From the NCBI RefSeq assembly GCF_003096635.1, contig NZ_QEKV01000001.1, positions 71,534-135,533 on the forward strand: a stretch of 64,000 nucleotides of DNA, in the 5' to 3' direction. Of this stretch, positions 1-8,384 are shown piece after piece. The stretch is from Ezakiella coagulans. GTDB lineage: Bacteria > Bacillota > Clostridia > Tissierellales > Peptoniphilaceae. Each line of letters starts with the position of its first letter. The stretch's first letter is position 1. The notes under the pieces were generated by a model, which was given only the letters and a program-made list of their open reading frames with translations, ran no database searches and was not told the origin of the DNA. The position numbers and the translations under genes are program-made.

Positions 1-180
1 TACGACTCATTTCTCCTATTCGTCGAAATGTCGTCGGACGTCTTTGTATAAGACCTACCATCGTGTTTTTGATTTTGTCAAATCAAAAAGCACGGGTTAG
101 GTCTTTAACATCTCGCCGCCCATTTTTGTGCACATATAATATGTATCAACACCAACAACGTTTTGCCAATAAAATATATA
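1..180 (+). repeat. Structured repeat module A, copy 1 (cut by window start)
   Basis: First of six plus-oriented copies of a module of about 150 bp. It contains a long hairpin (AAGACCTACC... paired with ...GGTTAGGTCTT, with the inner arms TTTTTGATTT/AAATCAAAAA) and a second hairpin (GACGTC..ACGAC paired with GTCGTCGGACGTC). Positions 112-180 form a tail that is the reverse complement of the leader seen at 21281-21357, which gives the larger unit inverted ends. The left part is lost at the window edge. A short reading frame here is not credible, because it lies wholly inside repeat sequence. Confidence 0.85.
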
Positions 181-199
181 AACAAAATCCCAATACAAT

Positions 200-440
200 C
201 GATATATTTATTTTCGCCATAAACGCATATGTTATCTGTAACGGCGGGTACACAATCGACGTCAACGACTCATTTCTCCTGTTCGTCGAAATGCCGTCGG
301 ACGTCTTTGCATAAGACCTACCATCGTGTTTTTGATTTTGTCAAATCAAAAAGCACGGGTTAGGTCTTTAACATCCCTCCGCCCATTTTTGTGCATATAG
401 AATATATATCAACACCAATAATGCTGTACCAATAAAATAT
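200..440 (+). repeat. Structured repeat module A, copy 2
   Basis: Complete copy with an outer stem (GGCGG near 243-247 with CCGCC near 379-383), the GACGTC hairpin and the long GACCTACC/GGTTAGGTC hairpin. Its flanks (200-250 and 385-440) are homologous in reverse complement to 21858-21985. In that relative the outer stem is closed by only six bases, so the inner 120 bp are absent there. The stretch 440-550 between this module and the next gene is very AT-rich, and I see nothing else in it. Confidence 0.85.
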
Positions 441-550
441 CGAACCAAAAATATCATCAATAAGTAAATTATAATCAATTCATAAGTATCATTTTTTTAA
501 ACTCATTTCATCTCAATACCAATAAAATATTAAATTGTATAATAATATGG

Positions 551-585
551 TATAATTAAAATATAATACATAAGAAGGGAGGGGG
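551..585 (+). promoter_or_regulatory. -10 box and strong ribosome binding site of the AlbA_2 gene
   Basis: TATAAT at 551-556 is followed by AAGGGAGGGGG at 575-585, three bases before the ATG at 589. No convincing -35 box is visible at 17-18 bp; TTGTAT at 535-540 is too close. Confidence 0.5.
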
Positions 586-588
586 AAT

Positions 589-2019
589 ATGAATATAAAA
601 GACTACCTTGGAGAAACAAATTTTTATGATAAAAAGGAACGACTGGAAATTAAGAAACCAAAATCTTGGTTAAAATCTGTTTCGGCGTATGCTAATGGGA
701 GAGGTGGTAAATTAATATTTGGAATCAAGGAAGACAATACCATTATAGGACTGAAAGATTTTAAAAAAGATTCCGAAGATATAAGTGAAATTATAAAGAC
801 AAAAATGGATCCTATCCCGGAATTTGATATGGAATTAGAGGAAATCGATGATAAAATAATCTTGATTTTAAATATATTTTCCGGACGTAACACTCCGTAC
901 TTTGTAGTTGACGGAGGGGCAAGAACTGCATATAAAAGAGTAGGAAATCAAAGCGTCCCTGCCGGAAGAATAGACTTGTTTAACTTATCGTTAAAAGGAG
1001 AACATATTAGCTATGACTCCTTAGAATCAAAAAAGAAATTGGAAGATGTGACATTTAAAGAGCTAGTTATCGAGTATAAACAAAGAGCAACCGGAAAATT
1101 TGAGGAAAAAGATTTAAAATCATTTGGACTTGTAAACGATGCAGGAAATCTTACCATTGCGGGGGCACTATTTGCAGATGGATATCAAGTATATCAGTCA
1201 AGGGTATTTTGCACAAGGTGGAATGGATTGACCAAAGCAAATGGGAGAATGGATGCATTGGATGACGCAGAATTTGAGGGAAATATTATTTACCTCCTGA
1301 AAGCGTCGTTAGATTTTGTCAAAAGAAACTCTAAAAAAATGTGGAAGAAGGGACCGGTATATAGGACGGAATATCCCGAATACCCGGAAAGAGCTGTTCA
1401 AGAAGCCTTGGTTAATGCTCTTATTCATCGAGACTATTCTGTTGTTGGAAGTGAAGTCCATGTGGATATATATGATGACAGAATGGAAATATACTCTCCG
1501 GGTGGAATGTATGACGGGACTTTTGTTCAAAATCTTGATCCGCTAAATGTATCTTCTACTAGAAGAAATCCAATAATTGCAGATATATTTGCTAGAATGG
1601 ATTTAATGGAAAGGCGTGGCTCCGGTCTTAGAAAAATTATTGAAGCATATAAAAGGGAAGAGAATTACAAGAATGATTTAGAACCTGAATTTAAATCCAC
1701 TGAATCCTCATTTATTACAATCTTAAAAAACCTAAATTATAATACAAAAAGTGACGGTCAAAATGACGGTCAAAATGATGGTCAAAATGACGGTAAAAAT
1801 GACGGCAAAAAACTAAAACCTGATGATAGACGCAAGCAGTTAGTAAAAAACATCAGATTAAATCCTAAAAATACTGCAAAAAGTTTGTCGGAAAAATTTG
1901 GCGTTTCCGTAAGTACTATAGAACGTGACCTAAAATACCTTACCGATTCAAACCTTATAGAATATGTAGGCAGTGCAAAAGATGGTTATTGGAAAATAAT
2001 AAATACAGACAATAAATAA
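589..2019 (+). CDS. AlbA_2-domain ATP-binding regulator with C-terminal helix-turn-helix
   Basis: 476 residues. The N-terminal ~120 residues have the pattern of the Schlafen AlbA_2 DNA-binding domain (E-x-K...W-L-K-S-V-S-A-Y-A-N-G-R-G-G...G-I-K-E-D). A GHKL-type ATPase block follows near residues 265-350 (RAVQEALVNALIHRDY, then a YSPGG turn). A DeoR/winged HTH closes the protein at about 418-465. Members of this architecture are usually annotated as putative transcriptional regulators or stress/defence-linked ATPases; the target is unknown. Between ATPase and HTH is a low-complexity linker of six NDG(Q/K) tetrapeptides encoded by 12-bp repeats, and echoes of those repeats lie just after the gene. 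It is a single-gene transcript bounded by repeat islands and a terminator, so it may be accessory DNA. Confidence 0.85.
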   Translation: MNIKDYLGETNFYDKKERLEIKKPKSWLKSVSAYANGRGGKLIFGIKEDNTIIGLKDFKKDSEDISEIIKTKMDPIPEFDMELEEIDDKIILILNIFSGRNTPYFVVDGGARTAYKRVGNQSVPAGRIDLFNLSLKGEHISYDSLESKKKLEDVTFKELVIEYKQRATGKFEEKDLKSFGLVNDAGNLTIAGALFADGYQVYQSRVFCTRWNGLTKANGRMDALDDAEFEGNIIYLLKASLDFVKRNSKKMWKKGPVYRTEYPEYPERAVQEALVNALIHRDYSVVGSEVHVDIYDDRMEIYSPGGMYDGTFVQNLDPLNVSSTRRNPIIADIFARMDLMERRGSGLRKIIEAYKREENYKNDLEPEFKSTESSFITILKNLNYNTKSDGQNDGQNDGQNDGKNDGKKLKPDDRRKQLVKNIRLNPKNTAKSLSEKFGVSVSTIERDLKYLTDSNLIEYVGSAKDGYWKIINTDNK

Positions 2020-2053
2020 TACAAGGGAAGTCGTTTAATATAAAACACCTTTT

Positions 2054-2086
2054 AAAGAGATCTATTTATACGATCTCTTTTTTTTA
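2054..2086 (+). terminator. Intrinsic terminator after the AlbA_2 gene
   Basis: Perfect 9-bp stem AAAGAGATC/GATCTCTTT (2054-2062 and 2072-2080) followed by a run of T. Confidence 0.85.
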
Positions 2087-2094
2087 TTAAAATA

Positions 2095-2164
2095 TCGGTC
2101 AAAATATCGGTTAAAATATCGGTCAAAATGACGGTCAAAATGATACTCAAAATGATACCCAAAA
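2095..2164 (+). repeat. Degenerate 12-bp tandem repeat echoing the coding repeat upstream
   Basis: Six units of the type GGTCAAAATGAC/GGTCAAAATATC. The same 12-mer encodes the NDGQ linker at about 1753-1810 of the preceding gene. This copy lies beyond the terminator and is not part of an open frame of similar protein. Confidence 0.7.
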
Positions 2165-2204
2165 CCTTTTTCCAACATTTCCCCTCTTGGCGGCGTGTAT
2201 GCAT

Positions 2205-2265
2205 TGTACCGCCATATTTGACTTTCGTTGTTATAACAACATACAACCAACGGTGTGTCTTCCAA
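2205..2265 (-). repeat. Island module F, inverted partner of 7836-7895
   Basis: This stretch is nearly identical, in reverse complement, to 7836-7895. It includes the GTTGTTATAACAAC palindrome and the shared string CAACCAACGGTGTGT on this strand. The pair encloses the SLH protein gene in inverted orientation. Confidence 0.75.
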
Positions 2266-2270
2266 AACGT

Positions 2271-2472
2271 AACGGCAGGTTCGCAATCTACGTCAACGAC
2301 TCATTTCTCCTATTCGTCGAAATGTCGTCGGACGTCTTTGTATAAGACCTACCATCGTGTTTTTGATTTTGTCAAATCAAAAAGCACGGGTTAGGTCTTT
2401 AACATCCCGTCGCCCATTTTTGTGTACATATAATATGTATTATTACAAACAACGATGTCTTTATAAAATATC
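2271..2472 (+). repeat. Structured repeat module A, copy 3
   Basis: It begins with AACGGCAGGT and carries both internal hairpins of module A. The tail (2406-2472) is of the same type as copies 1 and 2 (CATTTTTGTG...ACATATAATATG). Confidence 0.85.
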
Positions 2473-2500
2473 TCCCCAAAATTCTACCACCATCTCCCCC

Positions 2501-2624
2501 ATTTGCCCGGATATTTTGATGAGAAACGGCTAGATTAAGGGTTTTAGGAGTGAGACGTACTGGCAAGTACGTCGCAACGACTAAAACACGAGATCAGTCG
2601 TTTATCGCAAAATAGGCGGCAAAT
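2501..2624 (+). repeat. 124-bp palindromic element D, copy 1
   Basis: Full-length element running from ATTTGCC to GGCAAAT. The two halves are imperfect inverted repeats of about 60 bp, with a centre that pairs CGTACT with AGTACG. Three other full copies in the window are also exactly 124 bp. I see no coding potential. The stretch between it and the promoter at 2797 holds only a short palindrome near 2690 (ACTGTA/TACAGT). Confidence 0.85.
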
Positions 2625-2796
2625 AAAATGCAGCCAAATGTAATATACAATTAATGCCACCGTAACACCCCTGTAACATCCATCGGGTATACTGTAGATA
2701 CAGTAGATGAAAAGTCTACAAACGAATAACAACAAAAGTGATTTCGCCGGGAGGGGTATTCAATATTACACTTGTATTACAAATGACCCCAAAAGG

Positions 2797-2826
2797 TTGC
2801 AAATCACCATTCATTGTTGTTATAAT
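2797..2826 (+). promoter_or_regulatory. Probable sigma-A promoter of the SLH protein gene
   Basis: TTGCAA at 2797-2802, an 18-bp spacer, then TATAAT at 2821-2826. This predicts a leader of about 65 nt before the AGGAGG ribosome site and the ATG at 2898. Confidence 0.6.
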
Positions 2827-2897
2827 AATACTAGTCACATTTGCCTTTGTCATTGACAATGGCAGTGATCAAAAAAATTTAGGAGGTCATAAGACTT

Positions 2898-5800
2898 ATG
2901 AACAAGAAACTATTATCACTATTGTTAGCTCTTGTCATGGTGTTCAGCTTCATTCCAGCATTCGCTGCTGAAGAAGCTCCTGCTGCTGCAGACAAAAAAG
3001 CTGAAGAAACAGCTAAACCTGAAGAAAAAGCAGAAGAAAAAGCTGAAGAAGTTAAAGAAACTGAAAAAGCTGAAGCAACACCTGATTTTGTAAAATTCTT
3101 ACAAGACAACGGCTACGTACAAGGTGACAAAAACAACAATTTAATGCTCGACAAAAACTTAACAAGAGCAGAATTCACAGCACTTCTAGCTAGACTAGAT
3201 GGCAAAGATGACGTAGCAAAAGCTATGAAGACACTCGGAACAAAGTTCACAGACGTAACAGAAGCTCACTGGGCAAAAGGTTACATCAGCTTTGCTGCTG
3301 GAAAAGACTGGGTTAAAGGATATCCTGACGGAACATTTGGTCCTGAAAGAGAAGTAACTTATGCTGAAATCGCTACAGTACTCGTAAGATACCTTGGCGT
3401 TGACACAATGGGATTCAGCTATCCTGTTGACTATGTTGCAAAAGCATATGAACTCGGACTTTTAAAGGGTCTTCCAACTATTGAAAACCACAAACAAGCT
3501 GCTATCAGAAAAGACATGTTCCAAATGCTCTACAACACAATCAGCCAAAGAGATTTCGGTAGATTCAATGTTTATGAAATGGTAGTTCTCGCTAACAGCA
3601 GAACAGCAACATTAAAAAGAAACGAAATCAAAGCTGAAGTTCTTTCAGTAGTTCAACAAGCTAACAATGTTGACGAAAGAGGAGTTGCAAAAATCGGCAC
3701 ACAAATGAAATTCAACGTTGAAAGAAAACTTGCTGATGACAAAACTTTAATGGTAGGAGATACAGAAAACCTACTCGGAAAAGTTATCAAAGCTACAGTT
3801 AACGAAAACGGCGAACTTATCAAAGCTGAAATTATCGACTCATACAACTATGTTTGGGGAACATTAGATGGAGCAACAGATAAGAGACTCGTTGTTAACG
3901 GAACAGCATATGACGTACGTGTAGATGAAAGATACTACAACCGTAACGACAGAAGATATGACAACGACGACAGAATGTACAGAACATATGTAACAGGAAT
4001 CAAAGGTGTAGAAAACTACAACTACAGAGCATTTGCAGACAAATACTTTGAAAGAAACGGAAAGCCAAAAAAGAATGCTCCTGATTTCGTTCGTGCAACT
4101 ATAAAAGATGGTATGGTAATGTTCGTAGATACATTTGCAATGAAAGACGTTGCACCGGTTAAAGAAGTTAAGAGAGACGGAAAAGACGTTTACTTCTACA
4201 ACGATGCAAGAAACGGTTCTGTTGACAGAATGACTCCTGCTGATACAGTTATCGGATACACAGCAGAAAAAGAATTCTACAACATGGATGCTGCAGATAT
4301 CAAGGCTGATGACGTAATCCATATGATGGAAGGCGTTACACTTGTTCGTCAAGATGCTAAGGTTGAATCAAAATTAGTTAAGACATTCATTGACAAAGAT
4401 GGCGAATGGGCAGAACTCGAAGGTAAAGAACAAAATGATGTTTACTTCTTAGCATCAAATGCTTGTGAAGAAGTTCCATATTGCTCAGTATATGCATATG
4501 ATAACAATCACTTCAGAAGAACAATGAGCAGAAAAGACGTCAATGCAATGGTTGGTGAAAATGTAAAAGTTTTACTCAGCGTTTATGACGGTGTTCAATT
4601 AATTTCTACAGCAAAAGAATTCAAAGACACATTTGCACTCGTTGCAAAATATAACTCAAATTACCCTGTATTCTATGCTCCAAACGCAGAAAAAGAATTC
4701 AACCTCGACGTTGTTAGAGGAACAAACTTCTATGTAAACGGATGGAATAACACAGGTGCAGGATATGCAGCAAACAGCTTTAGATTGTTTGACCTTGTTT
4801 ACACAGTAGGCGGAGAAAAGGACGAAGCTGAAACAATTGCAAAAGTTGAAAAATATGGCCATTCCAATGATGAAGGTTGGAGCAAACAAATGAAAGCTGC
4901 TTCTTTCCCTGACAGACTTGACAGATATGTAAGAATCGGTGGAAAAGACTACAGATATGACGAAGACACAAGAGTATTTGTTGTTAATGGAATTAATAAA
5001 AATGATCCAACATTTGTTAAAGCAACAATGGCTGATGTTATCAAACACAACAGAGACAACTACAAACTTGAAGCATATGTAATGAGTGAAAAAGATGTTA
5101 AGAGTTTCATCGAAGACAAACTTGAATTCGAAAGATTCGGATTCTATGGCGACAGAGATGACCTTGCTAAAGTTGTTATCTTCACAAACTACAAAGGTCC
5201 TGATGCAAACTTAGGTCCTGTACAATATGGTAGAGTTGCTAGAATTGATAACTATTCAAACAGTGTTCTTATCGAATTAGACAGATTTGAAAAACAATTA
5301 TATATCAGAGAAGGCAGATCAGCACTCAAATTCAAGGGCGACGCAGGATATGGCGACATCGTTGAATTCAGAGAAGTTGTAGATGCTGAAAACAAAACAG
5401 CAAGATTCAACAGAGTTTTAAAGAAGAAAGCATCCGGAAGAATCACAAAGGGTAGCCTTGGAATTAACGGTGAAATCTTTATTACTGAAAATGATGGAAC
5501 TACAACAAAATTCTATATTACAAAATATACTAAAGAATTTGGAAATAACACAGGATATGCAACTGTATATGCTGAAAACAATTCATTCGATGCTGATGTT
5601 ATCGTTTATGAAGGTGGATTCGCAATTCAAGATGATGATGCAACTAAATATGCAACTTTCAAAGCAGCATTAACAGTTGCTGACGCAAATAAGACAGAAG
5701 CAAATATCAAAGCTTTAAGAACTGCATTCAATGATATGAGTATTGCAGCACAAGAACAACTTGTAACACCTGCAGAATTAGCAAAATACAATGCTTTAAT

Positions 5801-6266
5801 CGCTTTATTCCCTGGACAAAATCCAGCAACTCAAAAAGACTATGATGAAGCTGTTGCAAAATTAATTAAATTAGAAGCAGGAAATATCGATAGCGATGCT
5901 CTTGAAGCACAAGCAAAAGCTGTAATTAAAAAAGTTCAAGATTTGGAAAAAGTTCCTGGAATAACAAAAGATCCAAATACCGCTGCTAAAATCGCAAGTT
6001 TACAAGGAAAAGTTGACACTTATCACAACAAACAAAATGTTGTTAAGTTCGCTGACAAGAAGACGGAAATCTTAAAACAAGCTCAATTCTATGCTCAAAA
6101 TAACAACGTAGACTACACTGTAGCTGGAGATGTTAAGACTGCATATGATGAAATCGCAAACGTAACAATAGACTCTCCGGAAGATGATGCAGCACTTGAA
6201 AAAGCTGTAAAAGAATTAAAAACGAAATTAGCTGTATTTAAAGTTATAGTTGATGGTGCAAAATAG
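2898..6266 (+). CDS. S-layer-like protein with N-terminal SLH domains
   Basis: 1,122 residues. A signal peptide (residues 1-23, ending PAFA) is followed by an Ala/Lys/Glu-rich linker. SLH repeats follow at about 60-210; the clearest has FTDVTEAHWAKGYISFAAGK followed by VKGYPDGTFGPEREVTYAEIA. SLH domains bind pyruvylated secondary cell-wall polymers and hold proteins on the cell surface. The remaining ~900 residues match no family I recognise; they are rich in charged residues and Tyr/Asn and lack Cys except one short stretch. The final ~250 residues are predicted helical and Ala/Lys-rich, with FIVAR-like spacing. Strong signals (AGGAGG site, good promoter, strong terminator) and regular codon use suggest high expression, as for a major S-layer protein. 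That last role is inference. Confidence 0.85.
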   Translation: MNKKLLSLLLALVMVFSFIPAFAAEEAPAAADKKAEETAKPEEKAEEKAEEVKETEKAEATPDFVKFLQDNGYVQGDKNNNLMLDKNLTRAEFTALLARLDGKDDVAKAMKTLGTKFTDVTEAHWAKGYISFAAGKDWVKGYPDGTFGPEREVTYAEIATVLVRYLGVDTMGFSYPVDYVAKAYELGLLKGLPTIENHKQAAIRKDMFQMLYNTISQRDFGRFNVYEMVVLANSRTATLKRNEIKAEVLSVVQQANNVDERGVAKIGTQMKFNVERKLADDKTLMVGDTENLLGKVIKATVNENGELIKAEIIDSYNYVWGTLDGATDKRLVVNGTAYDVRVDERYYNRNDRRYDNDDRMYRTYVTGIKGVENYNYRAFADKYFERNGKPKKNAPDFVRATIKDGMVMFVDTFAMKDVAPVKEVKRDGKDVYFYNDARNGSVDRMTPADTVIGYTAEKEFYNMDAADIKADDVIHMMEGVTLVRQDAKVESKLVKTFIDKDGEWAELEGKEQNDVYFLASNACEEVPYCSVYAYDNNHFRRTMSRKDVNAMVGENVKVLLSVYDGVQLISTAKEFKDTFALVAKYNSNYPVFYAPNAEKEFNLDVVRGTNFYVNGWNNTGAGYAANSFRLFDLVYTVGGEKDEAETIAKVEKYGHSNDEGWSKQMKAASFPDRLDRYVRIGGKDYRYDEDTRVFVVNGINKNDPTFVKATMADVIKHNRDNYKLEAYVMSEKDVKSFIEDKLEFERFGFYGDRDDLAKVVIFTNYKGPDANLGPVQYGRVARIDNYSNSVLIELDRFEKQLYIREGRSALKFKGDAGYGDIVEFREVVDAENKTARFNRVLKKKASGRITKGSLGINGEIFITENDGTTTKFYITKYTKEFGNNTGYATVYAENNSFDADVIVYEGGFAIQDDDATKYATFKAALTVADANKTEANIKALRTAFNDMSIAAQEQLVTPAELAKYNALIALFPGQNPATQKDYDEAVAKLIKLEAGNIDSDALEAQAKAVIKKVQDLEKVPGITKDPNTAAKIASLQGKVDTYHNKQNVVKFADKKTEILKQAQFYAQNNNVDYTVAGDVKTAYDEIANVTIDSPEDDAALEKAVKELKTKLAVFKVIVDGAK

Positions 6267-6287
6267 TTTTACGACTATAATTAAGAC

Positions 6288-6314
6288 AAAGACCCCCTTC
6301 GGGGTCTTTTCTTT
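6288..6314 (+). terminator. Intrinsic terminator after the SLH protein gene
   Basis: AAAGACCCC/GGGGTCTTT stem with a small loop, followed by a T-rich stretch. Confidence 0.9.
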
Positions 6315-6430
6315 TACATATACAAGCTGGAAATATGGATATACAACGCGAACAAGCAATTCATTTTATATTTGTTTTATTTTAAACTTTAATAACATTA
6401 TTTGAATATGTTCTTGTTCAGTGCCAATGT

Positions 6431-6919
6431 ATGGTGAGTAATACAGTCGTTAGTTTAATTAGTTGTGTCGTTTGTGTGACATATATTATTAAGGCTATCC
6501 TTAGAATCAAATGGGATTTAATAATAAAAGACCCAATGCAAACTTTTGCAATTGAAATTGTTGGCGATCTTCTTCTGCTAGTTAATATACTCATCTTTAT
6601 AAAAATAAATAAATTTAATGATAGTAATAATCTTGTTATATATGCTTGTATTTTTTGGATAGCTCTTTTTCTCATAAAATTTATACAATTTATAAAAACG
6701 ATAGTTCATCAAGATAGAGAAAAGTTTTTCTTTTTTATTGCAATATTTATTGCACTTAGTTCATTCAGCAAAGATAATCAAGAAATCATAACCATTGCAA
6801 CAACTCTTATTACAGCAGTCTTCGGTAGAATTGTACTGAAAAATATATTTGCAAATGAAATTGAGGAGCATAAGAAAAAGTGCACGATGTCGGAAGGAGC
6901 GACACTCGACAGTTTGTAG
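6431..6919 (+). CDS. Small multi-span membrane protein, function unknown
   Basis: 162 residues with four to five predicted membrane segments (about residues 5-25, 40-60, 68-95, 98-115 and 118-140) and a charged C-terminal tail containing one Cys. I recognise no family. The ATG has no clear ribosome site, so the start is uncertain. It stands between the SLH gene terminator and a repeat island, and its very high AT content matches accessory DNA. It may be a genuine small membrane protein or a decaying one. Confidence 0.4.
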   Translation: MVSNTVVSLISCVVCVTYIIKAILRIKWDLIIKDPMQTFAIEIVGDLLLLVNILIFIKINKFNDSNNLVIYACIFWIALFLIKFIQFIKTIVHQDREKFFFFIAIFIALSSFSKDNQEIITIATTLITAVFGRIVLKNIFANEIEEHKKKCTMSEGATLDSL

Positions 6920-6931
6920 TACAGAATAGCC

Positions 6932-7159
6932 ATGGCAAATATACAGCTCCTTGCTCATCAAATTGTAATTTTCTTGACCGAAAGTTTTAGAGATAAATGT
7001 GTTTACAAACGGATATTAGAAAAGTTGGCGGTTTGCGATTCGTTTTTTATTGGACTTATCAGATTTGTTATTTTTACAATTATTTATATTTTCTTTGTAT
7101 CTAAATGCGGGAAAAATTTCAAAGAGAAAGTATTCAATTTTCTTATAAGGAATAGCTGA
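6932..7159 (+). CDS. Possible small single-span membrane protein
   Basis: 75 residues with one predicted membrane helix near residues 40-58 (FVIFTIIYIFFV) and a basic C-terminus. It starts 12 bp after the previous frame ends and is followed about 65 bp later by a good terminator, which is the main argument that something is transcribed here. There is no ribosome site at the ATG and no recognisable family, so it may be the degraded end of a larger gene. Confidence 0.25.
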   Translation: MANIQLLAHQIVIFLTESFRDKCVYKRILEKLAVCDSFFIGLIRFVIFTIIYIFFVSKCGKNFKEKVFNFLIRNS

Positions 7160-7223
7160 AACTATAACGCTCGTGCAAGATCCATCGTGATGACAATGAA
7201 ATTTGCGGGAGACGGAACAACGA

Positions 7224-7253
7224 CACCACAAGAAATTCTTGTGGTGTTTTTTT
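7224..7253 (+). terminator. Intrinsic terminator
   Basis: CACCACAAGAA paired with TTCTTGTGGTG, then seven T. Confidence 0.85.
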
Positions 7254-7475
7254 GATGAAAGAAAGAAAAAATCGTGAATAGCCCGGGAGTGGGCAATGGG
7301 CGAGTATGACTAACATCACAATATAAATATTGCACGATGTATGTATCGCCATAATAGGGAAAATGGAAGGGAAGATTTTGGAAAGCATAATGATGGGGGG
7401 ATGGAATATGGATGATGGTTTTGGGTTCGATGTTTTATGAAAACACTGTTGTTTGTGGGGATGTAAATTTAATTG

Positions 7476-7537
7476 ACGCCATATATGGCGTCAGGACATC
7501 GTTGTTCCTTACGTCACAACGTATGCCAGCCGCTACA
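7476..7537 (+). repeat. Hairpin module E, copy 1, with perfect 18-bp palindrome
   Basis: Begins with the perfect palindrome GACGCCATATATGGCGTC (7476-7493), then the E hairpin with CGTTGT at 7501-7506 and ACAACG at 7517-7522. It is preceded by the shared leader (ACTGTTGTTTGTGGGGATGTAAATTT). The interval 7254-7475 holds no gene that I can support. Confidence 0.75.
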
Positions 7538-7609
7538 ATGCGTACACATACTTATACAAACGAAAATTTATCGGCATGGAAAATATTTACCATCGATATT
7601 TTTGTCTCG

Positions 7610-7770
7610 ATATTTAAAACACACAGCGTTGTTGGTGAGGTTGTATATTACATAAACGACATATATGGCGGTACCCTTCCCGTGCTCAAAAACGAAATCG
7701 GAGATTTCTTCTTAGCTCGGTTGGGCACAGGCGGTATTTGTGACCCGCCGTTACAGCGGCGTGTATAGGT
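7610..7770 (+). repeat. Leader + hairpin module C, copy 1, ending in a GACCCGCC stem
   Basis: The shared leader (ACACAGCGTTGTTGGTGAGG...) runs into GGCGGTACCCTTCCCGTGCTC. A GAAATC/GATTTC hairpin follows, then GGTTGGGCACAGG. The unit ends with GGCGGTATTTGTGACCCGCC, the same short closing stem as module G. Confidence 0.75.
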
Positions 7771-7835
7771 TTATACGATTGAACAAATTATTTTTGTGAA
7801 AAATATTTGTTTATGATATTTTTGGAGAGATATTT

Positions 7836-7895
7836 TATGAACACACCGTTGGTTGTATGTTGTTATAACAACGAAAGTCAAATTTGGCGATATGA
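7836..7895 (+). repeat. Island module F, inverted partner of 2205-2265
   Basis: Almost identical in reverse complement to 2205-2265, including the GTTGTTATAACAAC palindrome. The two copies face each other across the 5.6 kb that carries the SLH protein gene. Confidence 0.75.
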
Positions 7896-7984
7896 GACGT
7901 ACATAAACGTGTACAATTGTAAAAACATAACAATTTTATAAATGTGAATGTAATATTTTATGTATAAATACGCACACACTGCAC

Positions 7985-8065
7985 GTAACGGCGACCAGTT
8001 TTTTTATCCATCGAACAGAAATCTTCGATTTCGTCGTGAGGTGAGATAAAAAGGTGTATCGCCGC
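7985..8065 (+). repeat. Hairpin module B, copy 1
   Basis: The outer stem CGGCGA (7989-7994)/TCGCCG encloses a TTTTTTTATC/GATAAAAA stem and a small GAAATC-TTC-GATTTC hairpin. From here to the promoter at 8311 the DNA is AT-rich and I see nothing else. Confidence 0.8.
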
Positions 8066-8310
8066 AAATATATAATATTTTGCCTCAAATTGTTTGCACA
8101 TACTACATATAGCATTTGCAAACAGCACCCAAAACCACTCGTAACAGCATACAATCACCTCAAATACTATAAAAAACAACATTGATTATTATCATATCAA
8201 ATATATATCACTAAAAAAATAAATTAAAGCGATTTTTTTAATTTGAATATTTTATGATACTTAATTTTTTTATAAAGTATTAATAAAGCAAAAATTTTTT
8301 TGTAATACAA

Positions 8311-8339
8311 TTGAAATATATTACACAATATGGTACAAT
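8311..8339 (+). promoter_or_regulatory. Promoter of the giant subtilase gene
   Basis: TTGAAA at 8311-8316, a 17-bp spacer, then TACAAT at 8334-8339. The GGGAGG ribosome site at 8374-8379 precedes the ATG at 8385. Confidence 0.65.
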
Positions 8340-8384
8340 TAATATATAGTGACTATGGTCACAATTATATTTCGGGAGGTTCAT

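Noticed and set aside
63-314. 83-codon open frame near the window start
   Set aside because: It lies entirely inside repeat modules A copies 1 and 2; the same translation recurs at other A copies only because the DNA repeats. There is no ribosome site.
3864-5048. Minus-strand frames of 130-162 codons inside the SLH protein gene
   Set aside because: They are shadows of a strongly coding plus-strand gene and show only low-complexity Ser/Val/Cys/Ile translation.
8349-8384. Upstream GTG start of the giant subtilase
   Set aside because: It has no ribosome site and would place twelve residues before a normal signal peptide; the ATG at 8385 has GGGAGG at the right distance.
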